Assembly: GCA_016212965.1 (NCBI GenBank)
Contig: JACRDA010000181.1
Coordinates: 1 to 40,619 of the forward strand
Direction: 5' to 3'
DNA: 40,619 bases
From: Myxococcales bacterium
GTDB taxonomy: Bacteria > Myxococcota_A > Polyangia > Polyangiales > Polyangiaceae
Of this stretch, positions 16,347 through 26,876 are shown piece by piece; position 1 is the stretch's first letter, and every line of letters begins with the position of its first letter. The notes beneath the pieces were generated by a model. That model searched no databases, was not told the origin of the DNA, and was given only the letters and a program-made list of their open reading frames with translations. The position numbers were made by a program, and so were the translations under genes.

Positions 16347-17465
16347 ATGCCCCGCCGCCCGGACGACCCCTCCGCCGTCGGCCTGCGCGATCTGCCCGGC
16401 CTCGTGAAGCTGCACCGCGCGGCGCGCGACCGCCGGAGCCTCATGGCGCAGCCGGATCTCACGTACCTCTTCTGGGAGGCGACGCTGCGCTGCAACCTGC
16501 GCTGCCTGCACTGCGGCTCCGCCTGCGAGGCGACCTCGCCGGTGCGCGAGCTCACGACCGGCGAGGTCGTCGACATCCTGCGCACCATCGCCGCCGACTT
16601 CGATTCGCGCCGCATCTTCGTGTCGGTCACCGGCGGCGAGCCGCTGCTGCGCCGCGACGTCGAGGAGGTGGTGGCGGAGATGACGCGCCTCGGGATGCGG
16701 GCGTGCGTGGTCACGAACGGGACCCTGCTCGACGCCGCGCGCGCCCGGAGCCTGCACGCGGCCGGCATGCGCACCGCCTCGGTCAGCGTCGACGGCACGC
16801 GCGCGGCCCACGAAGAGGTGCGCGGGCGCGGCACCTACGACCCGGCGCTCGCCGGCCTCCGCGCGGCGCGCGCCGCCGGCTTCGAGGACGTCGAGGCGAT
16901 CACCTGCGTGCGGCCCGGCAACCTCGACGCCCTGCCGGCGCTCGAGGCCGAGGTACGCCGGGCGGGTGCGAACCTGTGGCGCCTCATCACCATCGACACG
17001 ATGGGCCGGCTCGCGGGTGCGGGCGACACGCCGCTCTGGCTCGGACCGGCCGAGGCACGGCGCCTGCTCGACTTCGTGGCGGCCCGGCGGCGCGAGCTCG
17101 CGCGCACGGGCGAGCCCTTCCGTGTGCAGTTCTCGTGCGGCGGCTTTCTCGGACCGCGCCGCGACCTCGCGGTGCGCCCGGCCGAGGGGCAGTGCTACGC
17201 AGGCCTGTGCGTGGGCTCGATCCTGTGCGACGGCCAGGTGAGCGCCTGTCCGTCCCTGCCGCGCAGCTGGGCGCAAGGCTCCGCGCTCGAGCACCGCTTC
17301 TCGCGGCTGTGGCACACGCGCTTCGAGGCCCACCGGGCGACCGGCTGGCGCCGCACCGGCGCGTGCGACGGCTGCGGCTGGTTCTCGACCTGCATGGGGG
17401 GCGGCCTGCACGAGCGGCTCGCCCAGCCCGACTCCTTCTGCTGGGTCAGCCGCCAGAGCGAGTAG
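16347..17465 (+). CDS. Radical SAM/SPASM enzyme, rSAM/lipoprotein-system type
   Basis: Protein of 372 residues. YLFWEATLRCNLRCLHCGS carries the 4Fe-4S ligands Cys49, Cys53 and Cys56 (CxxxCxxC). SAM-binding GGEP is at 96-99 and VTNGTLLD follows. A C-terminal SPASM region has Cys264, 283, 288, 294, 301, 340, 343, 349 and 365 (CDGQVSACPSL; CDGCGWFSTCMGGG), enough for two auxiliary clusters. The combination YLFWE-TLRCNL, the WRL-TI-GR strand, C-GFLG and SACPSL matches my memory of family TIGR04133, maturases paired with a lipoprotein. It should modify peptide side chains by radical chemistry, and the preceding KYGGP protein is the likely substrate. ATG 16347 is coupled to the upstream stop; ATG 16443 is a possible shorter start. 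It converges on cysS with 3 bases between stops. Confidence 0.93.
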   Translation: MPRRPDDPSAVGLRDLPGLVKLHRAARDRRSLMAQPDLTYLFWEATLRCNLRCLHCGSACEATSPVRELTTGEVVDILRTIAADFDSRRIFVSVTGGEPLLRRDVEEVVAEMTRLGMRACVVTNGTLLDAARARSLHAAGMRTASVSVDGTRAAHEEVRGRGTYDPALAGLRAARAAGFEDVEAITCVRPGNLDALPALEAEVRRAGANLWRLITIDTMGRLAGAGDTPLWLGPAEARRLLDFVAARRRELARTGEPFRVQFSCGGFLGPRRDLAVRPAEGQCYAGLCVGSILCDGQVSACPSLPRSWAQGSALEHRFSRLWHTRFEAHRATGWRRTGACDGCGWFSTCMGGGLHERLAQPDSFCWVSRQSE

Positions 17466-17468
17466 CCG

Positions 17469-19016
<1,548 letters not shown>

Positions 19017-19104
19017 GTCCGTTCCTCGTCCTCGCGCTCGGGCCGCAGCGCAGCCCGGCGAGCGCGGTAGCTTCGCACGTGACGCGGCGCGGCACTAGTC
19101 CACG

Positions 19105-19122
19105 CGGACGGGCCACCGTCCG
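19105..19122. promoter_or_regulatory. Inverted repeat in divergent cysS/lipoprotein gap
   Basis: CGGACGG, GCCA, CCGTCCG is a perfect seven-pair inverted repeat about 90 bases upstream of cysS and 50 upstream of the divergent lipoprotein gene. It could be an operator or an RNA hairpin. No tRNA-like T-box elements were recognised. Confidence 0.25.
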
Positions 19123-19171
19123 GTCGGCCGTCCTAGGCGACCAGCGTCGGAGCGGCTAACCTCTCCCCCGG

Positions 19172-19729
19172 ATGCACTGGGCGCGCGCGGCAGTCACGTC
19201 TGTGCGGAATCGCACTCGCATCGGCGGCTGCACGGCGGCCTGCGCGCTCCTGCTCCTCGCGCTCGGCGGCTGTCCCGCGTCCCGCTTCACGGGGGGCACC
19301 GTGCACGGCGACGGCTTTGCCTTCACGATCCCGCCGCCGCCGGCCGGCTGGCGCCAGATCGCCCACAACCAGGCCGCACTCGCCTTCCGGGACGAGCCCC
19401 ACCGCGGGCTCGTGCTCTTCAACGCGCACTGCCGCGTCGACAGCGAGGACGTGCCGCTCCAGGCCCTGACGAACCACCTGTTTCTCACCTTCACCGAGCG
19501 GGAGATCACCGTGCAGGAGGTGGTGCCCTTCGACGGGCGCGAGGCGATGCACACCGCCCTCCGCGCCAAGCTCGACGGCGTGCCGCAGCGCTACGACGTG
19601 TGGGTGCTGAAGAAGGACGAGTGCGTCTACGATCTCATCTATGCGGCTCCGGAGCCCGGCTTCGAGCGCGGCCTTCCGGCCTTCGGTGAGGTCGTGCGCG
19701 GCTTCGCCACCGTGCCGAGCGGGGGCTGA
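19172..19729 (+). CDS. Small lipoprotein, unknown
   Basis: Protein of 185 residues. A basic leader and hydrophobic run (CTAACALLLLALGGC) end in a lipobox, Cys34. The mature part (about 150 residues) looks like one alpha/beta domain, with GDGFAFTIPPPPAGWRQIAHNQ near its start and the pattern VPQRYDVWVLKKDECVYDL later on. This resembles small periplasmic domains that begin with a 'GFSFTLP-P-W' strand, a general pattern in outer-membrane lipoproteins of deltaproteobacteria. No enzymatic motif is visible. The start may instead be the GTG about 30 bases downstream, which also leaves a complete signal peptide. The MlaE-type gene follows after about 35 bases. Confidence 0.82.
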   Translation: MHWARAAVTSVRNRTRIGGCTAACALLLLALGGCPASRFTGGTVHGDGFAFTIPPPPAGWRQIAHNQAALAFRDEPHRGLVLFNAHCRVDSEDVPLQALTNHLFLTFTEREITVQEVVPFDGREAMHTALRAKLDGVPQRYDVWVLKKDECVYDLIYAAPEPGFERGLPAFGEVVRGFATVPSGG

Positions 19730-19764
19730 GGCGATGGGGCTCGACCGACAGGGAGCACGTGGCG

Positions 19765-20625
19765 ATGGCGACTGAGCCGGACCTCGAGCGGGCGAGCGAG
19801 CTGCCCCCGAGCACGCGCCGGCGCACCTACGTCCCGCCGCCGCCGTCGCTGCTCGTGCGCTACCTCGGGCGCACCATGGCCGCGCTCGGCCATGCCGGGC
19901 TGCTCGGCAAGCTCACCTGGGGCGCCTTGCGCGCGTCGGTGCGGCGGCCGCTCGAGCTCCGCGCGACCATCTACCAGATGGAGGCGCTGGGCGTCCGCTC
20001 GCTCGGGATCGCCTCGGTCGTCGCCCTGTTCACCGGGCTCGTGATGGCGACCCAGTTCGCCTACGGCCTGCAGAAGTTCGGCGGCATGGAGTACACGGGC
20101 CGCATCGTCGGCCTGTCCTTCGCGCGCGAGCTCGCGCCGGCGCTGACGGCGCTGGTCGTCGGCGGACGCATCGGCTCGGGCATCACGGCCGAGATCGGCT
20201 CGATGGCGGTCACCGAGCAGATCGACGCCATCCGGGCGCTCGGCGCCGACCCGATCAAGAAGCTCGTCGTCCCGCGGCTCTTCGCGGCGCTCATCGTGAT
20301 GCCCCTGCTGGCGGCCTACGCCCTGGTGCTCGGCTTCCTCGGCGCGATGTTCGTGACGGCGGTCGAGTTCGGGCAGCCCCCCGGCTTCTTCCTCGGCAGC
20401 GCGATCGACGCCGTCCGCTTCGCCGACTACTTCAGCGGGCTCTACAAGACGCCGTTCTTCGGAGCGCTGGCGGCGCTGCTCGGCTGCCACTTCGGGCTCA
20501 TCACCCGCGGGGGCACCGAGGGGGTGGGCAACAGCACGACGCGCAGCGTGGTCGCCATCTCCATCGCCATCCTCATGGCGGACTTCTTCCTCACCAAGAT
20601 CTCGCTGATCGTCTGGCCGAACTGA
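19765..20625 (+). CDS. MlaE-family ABC transporter permease
   Basis: Protein of about 286 residues with five or six membrane helices. It has the family hallmarks VGGRIGSGITAEIGSMAVTEQIDAIRALGADPIKKLVVPRLFA in its middle (positions about 132-175; read in segments), the cytoplasmic coupling segment, and the GLITRGGTEGVGNSTTRSVV block near the C-terminus. MlaE works with ATPase MlaF and the MCE protein MlaD in phospholipid transport between inner and outer membranes. Neither partner is next to it; two unrelated lipoprotein genes flank it instead. GGGAG at 19751-19755 gives 9-base spacing to ATG 19765; a GTG at 19759 is possible. A Pro-rich cytosolic N-terminus of about 30 residues precedes the first helix. 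Confidence 0.93.
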   Translation: MATEPDLERASELPPSTRRRTYVPPPPSLLVRYLGRTMAALGHAGLLGKLTWGALRASVRRPLELRATIYQMEALGVRSLGIASVVALFTGLVMATQFAYGLQKFGGMEYTGRIVGLSFARELAPALTALVVGGRIGSGITAEIGSMAVTEQIDAIRALGADPIKKLVVPRLFAALIVMPLLAAYALVLGFLGAMFVTAVEFGQPPGFFLGSAIDAVRFADYFSGLYKTPFFGALAALLGCHFGLITRGGTEGVGNSTTRSVVAISIAILMADFFLTKISLIVWPN

Positions 20626-20643
20626 GCGCGACGGGAGACCGAG

Positions 20644-21075
20644 GTGCGAGCGAGGCCGTGCAGTGCGACGTTCCCGGCCCGCTGGTTGCCGCTCGGCGCG
20701 GCCTGCCTGGGGCTCGCGGCGTGCGACGCCGGTCCGGCCGAGCGGCTGCCCGACGCGGTCGAGCCTGCGATCACCGTCCCGGCACCACGCCGCCCGGCGG
20801 TCTCGTACTACCTGCTCCAGGTCGGCGGCCGCTGCTTCCTCTACACCGAGCAGGCCGAGGAACGCGCCACGCGGCGCGAGGAGCTCTGCCCGCGCGATCT
20901 GCGCGACGGCGAGCGCATCCGCCTCGTCGGCCACACCTGCATGCGCGAGGGGGGTGGCCCGGACCGCGAGATGCCGGTGCGCTGCCCGAAGGGGATGATC
21001 TTCACCGAGCACGCCGACCGCGTGGACGCGGGCCTGGTCCCGCCACCCGGCGTCGAAACGGACGCCGGGCGCTAG
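20644..21075 (+). CDS. Small Cys-containing lipoprotein, unknown
   Basis: Protein of 143 residues beginning with GTG 20644, 18 bases after the MlaE-type gene. GAGACCGAG lies just before it. The signal peptide ends in LGLAAC (Cys27). The mature part is rich in Arg and Glu and has four Cys (GGRCFLYTEQ, REELCPRDL, GHTCMREG, PVRCPKG), probably two disulphides in the periplasm. It was not recognised as a known family. Position suggests co-expression with the permease, so it may belong to the same envelope process. The stop overlaps a short hairpin. Confidence 0.78.
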   Translation: MRARPCSATFPARWLPLGAACLGLAACDAGPAERLPDAVEPAITVPAPRRPAVSYYLLQVGGRCFLYTEQAEERATRREELCPRDLRDGERIRLVGHTCMREGGGPDREMPVRCPKGMIFTEHADRVDAGLVPPPGVETDAGR

Positions 21076-21089
21076 GCTCCTCGGAGCCT
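21074..21089. terminator. Hairpin between convergent genes
   Basis: AGGCTC, CTCG, GAGCCT forms a compact six-pair tetraloop stem starting in the stop codon of the lipoprotein and ending just before the stop of the convergent TPR gene. Position between two stops suits a bidirectional terminator, but it lacks a T tract. Confidence 0.35.
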
Positions 21090-21092
21090 GGC

Positions 21093-24000
21093 TCAGGCGT
21101 CGTCGAACTCGATCTCGCCGGCGACGAGATCCTCATCGCTGGCATCGAGGGCCAGCACTTCCTCGGGGATAGGGCGCTCGAGCGTGGGGACCCGGCTCGA
21201 GTCGTCGATCGAGGCGAGCTCGCCGCCGCACGCCAGGCGCGCGGCGATGTAGTCCTCGCTCACCGAGAACACGACCAGGTCGCGCGCCTCGGCCTGGCGG
21301 CCGATCCACTTCTGGCGGTCCGCGGCCGTCGTCGGCAAGGCCGTGCCACTGGTCGCCCACGAGAGCGCGCGCATCGCCACCAGCGGATCGCCGAGCGCGA
21401 GCAGTGCGGCGCGCGAGCCCCAGGCGTTCGCCACGTGGTTGAGGCTCGAGGCGCGGTTGCCGATGCCCTCGGCGACCTCCTGTGCACAGCGCACCAGGGC
21501 CGGCTCGAAGGCGCGCGGCGCGCGCTTGGCCATGCGCGAGTGGTACTCGTTGACCTTGGCGAGGTCGACGCCCTGCGGAGCGAAGGTGCCGATGTGCATG
21601 CGCAGGAACGCCGCGAGCAGCGGCCAGAGGTCGATCGGCGCCGTGCGCGACAGCGCCGCCGTCCCCGCCTGGAGCACCTTCACGGCGCGGTGCAGCAAGA
21701 AGTCGCGTGCGGACAGGTCGTCGGTCGTGACGAGTGCCTGCCCGAGCACCAACACCGGTGGCTCGACGCTCGCCGGTACGCACACGTGGCCGAGCGCGGG
21801 CGTGACGTGCAGCGAAAGCTGCGGGATGCCGTAGGCCGCGGCGATCCGCAGGACCTCGCCTTCGAGGTCCTGCTGCGGCGGCGGCAGGGGCTTGGTCCGC
21901 AGGCTCTTCGGGTCGAGCGGCACGGCCTCGTCGAGCAGGGCGCCCGAGGCCTTCAGCAGGGTGCGGAAGGCCGGGCCGAAGGGCTCGGGTGCGAGGTGCC
22001 GGTCGAGCTCGACCCGACCGGCCGCCAGGCCCACGCCGGCGATGGTCGGCTGCTCGCCCTCGAGGGCGCTCAGCGTCGCCTCGGTCACTCGGGCCGCGTC
22101 GAGCTCGCCGCGCAGCTCCGCCACCATGGCGGCCATGCGGAACAGCGGCGCCTCGAAGCGCCCCGCACCGAGACCGCGCCGCACGTCGGCCGCGGCGCGT
22201 TCCATGAGCTGGTCGGCCTGCGCGTCCTGGCCGGCGCGCTGGAAGAGCTGGTAGAGGGCGCCGACCGGAGCCGGCTCCTTCGGCCAGGTGCGCCGTGCCT
22301 TCTGCAAGGTGGCCTCGGCCTCCTTGAGGTCGCCGGCCGCCTCGTGGATCTCGGACAGACGCACGGTGCGCGCGCACTTGTCGGCCGGCGTGCTGGCCGC
22401 TTCGATGAGCGCCTCCTGCTGCTCGAAGGCCCGCTTGGTGTCGCCCGCCGCCAGGTAGAGCGTGCACAGGGCGTCGCGCGCGCGGGCGTCGTTCGGGACG
22501 TGCTTCAACACCTCGAGGTACGCGAGCTCCGCCCGCTCCGGGTTCGCGAGCTCGGCGTCGTAGAGCGCGCCGAGGCGCAGGTAGATCTCGGCCTGCCGCG
22601 GCGGATCGGCCACCAGGCGCGCGAGCTGGATCAGCGCCTGCTCGACGCCCTCCCAGTCGCTCTCCGCTGCGCAGACCTCGGAGTAGGCGCCGAGCGCGTC
22701 CGGGTTGTCCGGGGCGAGCTCGAGCGCCGCCGCGAGCGCGGCCTTGGCCTCGGCCGCGGCGCCCGACTCCACGAGCATCCGCCCGCGCAGCACTTCCATC
22801 TGCACGCGCTCGGCCGGGTCCTCGATGGTGGCGAGGCGCGCTCCGAGCAGCTCGGCGAGCTCCATCTTGGCGCCCGTCGCGAGGTAGATGGCCCGGAGCC
22901 GTTCGAAAGCGTCCTCGTAGGCGGGGTCGATGGAGCTGACGGCCTCGAGCAGCCGCTGGCCCTCGTTCTGTCCGTCGTCCGTGCCGAGCGACAGCCACAG
23001 GCTGGCCGCGCGGTAGAGGTGAGCGCAGCGCGCCTGAGGCGCGAGCGCGATCTGGGCGAGCTCCTCGAACGCGGCCGCGGCGTCGGCGGCGCGCGCCGCG
23101 CGCTCGAGCAGGCTCGCGCGCTCGAGGCGCCCGAGGTAGTGCTCGGGCCAGTGCTCGAGCGCGCTCTCGAGCAGCGCGGTCGCCCGACCCTCGTCGCCGG
23201 CCGCGCCGGTCGCCTCCGACGCGCGCAGGAGCAGCGTCGCCTGCTCGAGCGGGCGGTTCGTGAGCCCGGCGAGCGCCGCCTGCGCCTCGGCCGCGAGCGC
23301 CTGGTTCTTGCTCGCCGCCGCGTGGGCCGCGACGTGGCGCAGCGCCCACACGCTCGTCGGCACGTGGCGATAGCCGATCTCGACCGGCTCGGCCGCCGCC
23401 TCCCAGGCACCGGCGCGGTAGCGCAGGTGGGCGGCCAGCATCGCGTGGGCGAGGGCCTCCGGGCCGTCGAGCGTCTTGGCGAGCGCCAGCGCGACCGGCT
23501 CGAGCGCCGTCGCCGCCCGTGCGGCCACGAGCACGCGCTCGACCCGGTGCAGCGTCGGCAGATCGTCCGGGGTCTCCTGCAGGATCTGCTGCAGCCAGGA
23601 GAGCGCCGCGGGCCCGTCGCCGCGGCCCCGCAGCTCGAGCTCGGCGAGCTGTTCGTACACCTCGCGCCGCTCGGCGACGCTCTCGGCCTGGCGCACGCGC
23701 TCGGAGAGCTCCGAGACGAGCGCGTCCGTGCCGTGGCCTGCGAGGGCCAGCCGCTCCACGAACAGGGGCGCCAGCGGCTCGGACACGTCGGCCATCGCGC
23801 GCGCCGAGCAGGCGGCGGCCTGGTCGAGCTTGCCCGCCAGCTCGAAGTGCAGCGCGGCCTCGAGGGCGAGCGGCGCGCCCTCGGTGGCCGGCATGGTGCG
23901 CGCCCGGCCGACGAGCCAGGTCGCCCGGTCGGTCGCGGCGCCCCCGGCCGACGTCTCGTAGAGCTCCCGCAGGCCGTAGTCGTCGGGACAGAGCGCGTGG

Positions 24001-26876
24001 GCCTCGGCGAGCAGCGCGGCGCGTGCCTCCTGCTCGTCCGGGCCGAGCAGCATCGCCTCGCGCACCATGTCGGCGACCGGGTCGCCCTGCTTGTGCTCGC
24101 GTCGCTGCTGCAGCCAGCTGCGCTGCGCCTCGGCGTCGTTGGCGCGGAGCGCCTGCGCGTAGGCCACGTACCAGGGGATGGGCAGCTCGGGCGCGAGCTC
24201 GGTCGCGCGGCGCAAGAGCGGCTCCGCGTCGGCGTCGAGCCCGGCGTCGAGGTAGTGCAGCGCCGCCTCGGTGAAGGCGACGGCCCCGGCGAGCGGCGCC
24301 TCGAGGGCGTCGGCGTGCGCCGCGAGCTGGGCGCCGACCGCAGCCGATTCGGCTCCTTCGAGTCCGAGCCGAACACCCGCCTCGAGCTCGGGCGAGGCCT
24401 GGCGCACGCGCTCGAGCGCTTCCTTGCGCCGCGCGTGGTTGCCGTCGAGCTCGGCGAGCATCGCGGCCGCGAGCGCCGCCTCGCGCTCCATGCCGGGCGC
24501 CTGCTCGATGGATCCGACCAGCACGTCGGACACCCGGGTGGGGTCGCCGCCGCGGTAGGCGAGCTCGAGCCGCACGGCACGCGCCTCGCCGCTCGTCGCG
24601 TCCGCGTCGAGCAGGGTGCGCGCCACGTCGTCGAGCGTGGTGGCGTCCTCGTCGTCGTCGCGCCCCTTCGGGCCCTCGTGGGCCTCGGCGGCGAGGCGCC
24701 GTCCCAGCGCGCTCGCGGCGCGCGACAGGTCGGTCCCGACGTCCCGGAGCACCCGCGTGGCGCTCGCCGGGTCGCTTGCGACCGCGGCGCTCGCCGCGGC
24801 GAGCGCCGCCTGGTCCGGGCGCTGCCCCACGGCGTCGAGCCAGCGGCCGAGGTCGTCGCCCTTGCCGAGCCCGAGCAGGCCCGCGAGGGCGAGCCTGTCG
24901 GCGGCCGACAGCGCCTCCTCGGAGGCGTAGCTGAGCAGCGCCCGCGCCGCGTTCACGTCCCCGCCCTCGAGCGCGGTGCTGGCCACGAGCCGCTGGGCGA
25001 GCGCCGGGTGGGTCCCCTCGGCGGCGCGCCGCAAGGCTTCCATGGCCCGCTGCCGACCGTCGCCCTGCGCGGCGCCGAGCGCACCGGCAAGCCACGCGGC
25101 CGCGGGGCCCGCTCCGGCCTGCTCGAGCCGCTCGAGAGCAGTCAGCGAGGCCCCGAGATCGCGGCGCTTGATCGCGCTGCGCGCCCCGAGGAGCTGCAGG
25201 TACGGGGAGCCGTCCCCGGTGGGCTCCGCTCCACGGACGGCCGAGAGCACCTGACACGCCGCGGCGAGGGAGCCGAGCGACGGGTCCTCGGGCCAGCCGA
25301 GCTTGCCGAGCTCGTCGCCCGCGGCGAGGCTCGCCGCGACGCGGTGCACCAGCGGTCGCGCGTCGGTGGGCACGGCGCGCTGCGCCTGGTCCAGGCGGTG
25401 GGCGCAGCCCTCCTGGTCCTCCTGCACGATCCTGGCCACGTCCGCCGCGAGGCAGGCGCTGTGCGCCTGCGCGGCCGGCGTCGGGGCCACGCGGATCTCG
25501 GCGTCGAGCTCCACGAGCGCTGCGGACCAGTCGCCGCGCGCCACGAGGATGCTGCGCACCTGGCGCCGCGCGAGCGCCGAGCTCGGCTGCAGCTCGAGCG
25601 CCTCGCGGGCGAGCCGCTCGGCCTCGGCGTCCTCGCCCGCCATCGCGTGGAGCTCGGAGATGACGAGCAAGGCGCGCGCCCGCTCCGCGGGCTGCGACGC
25701 GTCGGGTAGCTCCTCGTGGAGCCACACCGCCCGCGCGATCCAGGCATCGCGCTCGCCGCGCTGCATCAGGCCGACGACCGCGTCGACGGCCTCGGCCGGC
25801 GCCGCGCCATCGTCCGCGGTCTCGGGCGCCGCCACGGTCTCGTCGTCCGTCGCGAACGCCGCGAGCTCGCCTCCCGATCCCCCGCCGAGCTCGAGACCCT
25901 CCGCCTCGCCGAAGACTGCGCCTTCGTCGTCGGCCCCCGTCGAGACGGACGCCTCGAGCTCGACATCGCCGACGGACACGTCCGAGGTGACCTCGGCCTC
26001 GCCCGCCTCGCCGGCCGGGTGCACGCCCACCCCGAGCTCGCCGAACGCTCCGCCCTCGACCTCGGCCGCGCCGAAGGCGGGCTCGAGCGCCTCGCGCGCC
26101 TCCGGCGCCGGGAGCTCCTCGCGGGCCGCGTCCGCGGCGATGCGCGCGCGCAGCCGCGCGTGCACCTCGTCGGCCGACACCGCGCGCGTGGCGTCGTCGT
26201 CGCCCGGCTCCTCGGGCGTCTCGATCTCGCCTTCGTCGGTGAACACGAAACCGGCCTTGGAGTCGAAGTCGATGGGCAGCGGGGCCGCCTGGGACGTCTC
26301 GTGCGTCGCCTGGCCCTCGTCGAGGTTGCCGACGGGCCGGACCGCGGCGGGCGGGGTCGCCGTGTCGAACGAGATCTCGGCGGGCGCGGCCGGGGGCGGC
26401 GCCACGTCGGGGTGCGGCGCCGGGGGACGGCCCGCGAGCGCGCGGACCAGGTCGGCCGGGTGGCCGGACGCGGAGGCGTCGAAGATCGCGGTCGCCTCCG
26501 AATCGAAGGACGCCTCGTCGTCGGGCGCCGGGGCCGGCGTCTCGACCACGGGATGTCGCTCCTGGGTCGCGTCCGCGTCGTCGTGGGGTGCGGCGTGGGC
26601 CGGCTCGGGCGCGGCGTGGCCCTCGAGCGGTGCGTCGATGAGGGCGTCGAAGAGCGCGTCGGTCTCCTCTTCCTTCGGCACGGCGTCGCGCACCGGCGGA
26701 CGACCACCCGTCCCGGGCATCGCCGGCGCGGGGGGACGCGGCATCGCGCGGCCCATGCCGGGCGCAGGGGGCGTGATCGGCGAAGCACCACCGGTCGGGG
26801 GCATCGCAGGCGGTCGGGGCGGCATGGGTCGGGGCATGCCGGGTCGAGGTGGGCCGGGGGGCTTCGGATTGCTCAT
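21093..26876 (-). CDS. Giant TPR protein (1927 residues)
   Basis: A cytosolic protein without signal peptide or membrane helix. Residues 1-60 are Pro/Met/Gly/Arg-rich (MPRPMPPRPPAMPP), and 65-340 are acidic, Ala-rich and probably disordered. About 345-1580 form a long array of TPR-like helix pairs (e.g. ALLVISELHAMAGEDAEAERL, AEIYLRLGALYDAELANPERA). A C-terminal domain (about 1600-1890) has HVTPALGHVCVP, PPVLVLGQAL and WGSRAALLALGDPLVAMRA. The C-terminal domain resembles that of the other giant TPR protein upstream, so the two are paralogues. TPR arrays usually act as scaffolds, and no enzymatic motif is seen. The start ATG overlaps the stop of a 63-residue gene (ATGA). It is the last gene of a minus-strand operon. 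Confidence 0.9.
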   Translation of the reverse strand: MSNPKPPGPPRPGMPRPMPPRPPAMPPTGGASPITPPAPGMGRAMPRPPAPAMPGTGGRPPVRDAVPKEEETDALFDALIDAPLEGHAAPEPAHAAPHDDADATQERHPVVETPAPAPDDEASFDSEATAIFDASASGHPADLVRALAGRPPAPHPDVAPPPAAPAEISFDTATPPAAVRPVGNLDEGQATHETSQAAPLPIDFDSKAGFVFTDEGEIETPEEPGDDDATRAVSADEVHARLRARIAADAAREELPAPEAREALEPAFGAAEVEGGAFGELGVGVHPAGEAGEAEVTSDVSVGDVELEASVSTGADDEGAVFGEAEGLELGGGSGGELAAFATDDETVAAPETADDGAAPAEAVDAVVGLMQRGERDAWIARAVWLHEELPDASQPAERARALLVISELHAMAGEDAEAERLAREALELQPSSALARRQVRSILVARGDWSAALVELDAEIRVAPTPAAQAHSACLAADVARIVQEDQEGCAHRLDQAQRAVPTDARPLVHRVAASLAAGDELGKLGWPEDPSLGSLAAACQVLSAVRGAEPTGDGSPYLQLLGARSAIKRRDLGASLTALERLEQAGAGPAAAWLAGALGAAQGDGRQRAMEALRRAAEGTHPALAQRLVASTALEGGDVNAARALLSYASEEALSAADRLALAGLLGLGKGDDLGRWLDAVGQRPDQAALAAASAAVASDPASATRVLRDVGTDLSRAASALGRRLAAEAHEGPKGRDDDEDATTLDDVARTLLDADATSGEARAVRLELAYRGGDPTRVSDVLVGSIEQAPGMEREAALAAAMLAELDGNHARRKEALERVRQASPELEAGVRLGLEGAESAAVGAQLAAHADALEAPLAGAVAFTEAALHYLDAGLDADAEPLLRRATELAPELPIPWYVAYAQALRANDAEAQRSWLQQRREHKQGDPVADMVREAMLLGPDEQEARAALLAEAHALCPDDYGLRELYETSAGGAATDRATWLVGRARTMPATEGAPLALEAALHFELAGKLDQAAACSARAMADVSEPLAPLFVERLALAGHGTDALVSELSERVRQAESVAERREVYEQLAELELRGRGDGPAALSWLQQILQETPDDLPTLHRVERVLVAARAATALEPVALALAKTLDGPEALAHAMLAAHLRYRAGAWEAAAEPVEIGYRHVPTSVWALRHVAAHAAASKNQALAAEAQAALAGLTNRPLEQATLLLRASEATGAAGDEGRATALLESALEHWPEHYLGRLERASLLERAARAADAAAAFEELAQIALAPQARCAHLYRAASLWLSLGTDDGQNEGQRLLEAVSSIDPAYEDAFERLRAIYLATGAKMELAELLGARLATIEDPAERVQMEVLRGRMLVESGAAAEAKAALAAALELAPDNPDALGAYSEVCAAESDWEGVEQALIQLARLVADPPRQAEIYLRLGALYDAELANPERAELAYLEVLKHVPNDARARDALCTLYLAAGDTKRAFEQQEALIEAASTPADKCARTVRLSEIHEAAGDLKEAEATLQKARRTWPKEPAPVGALYQLFQRAGQDAQADQLMERAAADVRRGLGAGRFEAPLFRMAAMVAELRGELDAARVTEATLSALEGEQPTIAGVGLAAGRVELDRHLAPEPFGPAFRTLLKASGALLDEAVPLDPKSLRTKPLPPPQQDLEGEVLRIAAAYGIPQLSLHVTPALGHVCVPASVEPPVLVLGQALVTTDDLSARDFLLHRAVKVLQAGTAALSRTAPIDLWPLLAAFLRMHIGTFAPQGVDLAKVNEYHSRMAKRAPRAFEPALVRCAQEVAEGIGNRASSLNHVANAWGSRAALLALGDPLVAMRALSWATSGTALPTTAADRQKWIGRQAEARDLVVFSVSEDYIAARLACGGELASIDDSSRVPTLERPIPEEVLALDASDEDLVAGEIEFDDA

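Noticed and set aside
20658..25709. Plus-strand open frame of about 1680 codons opposite the TPR gene
   Set aside because: Composition is Arg/Leu/Glu/His-rich without domains, while the minus-strand frame encodes clear TPR pairs and a conserved C-terminal domain.
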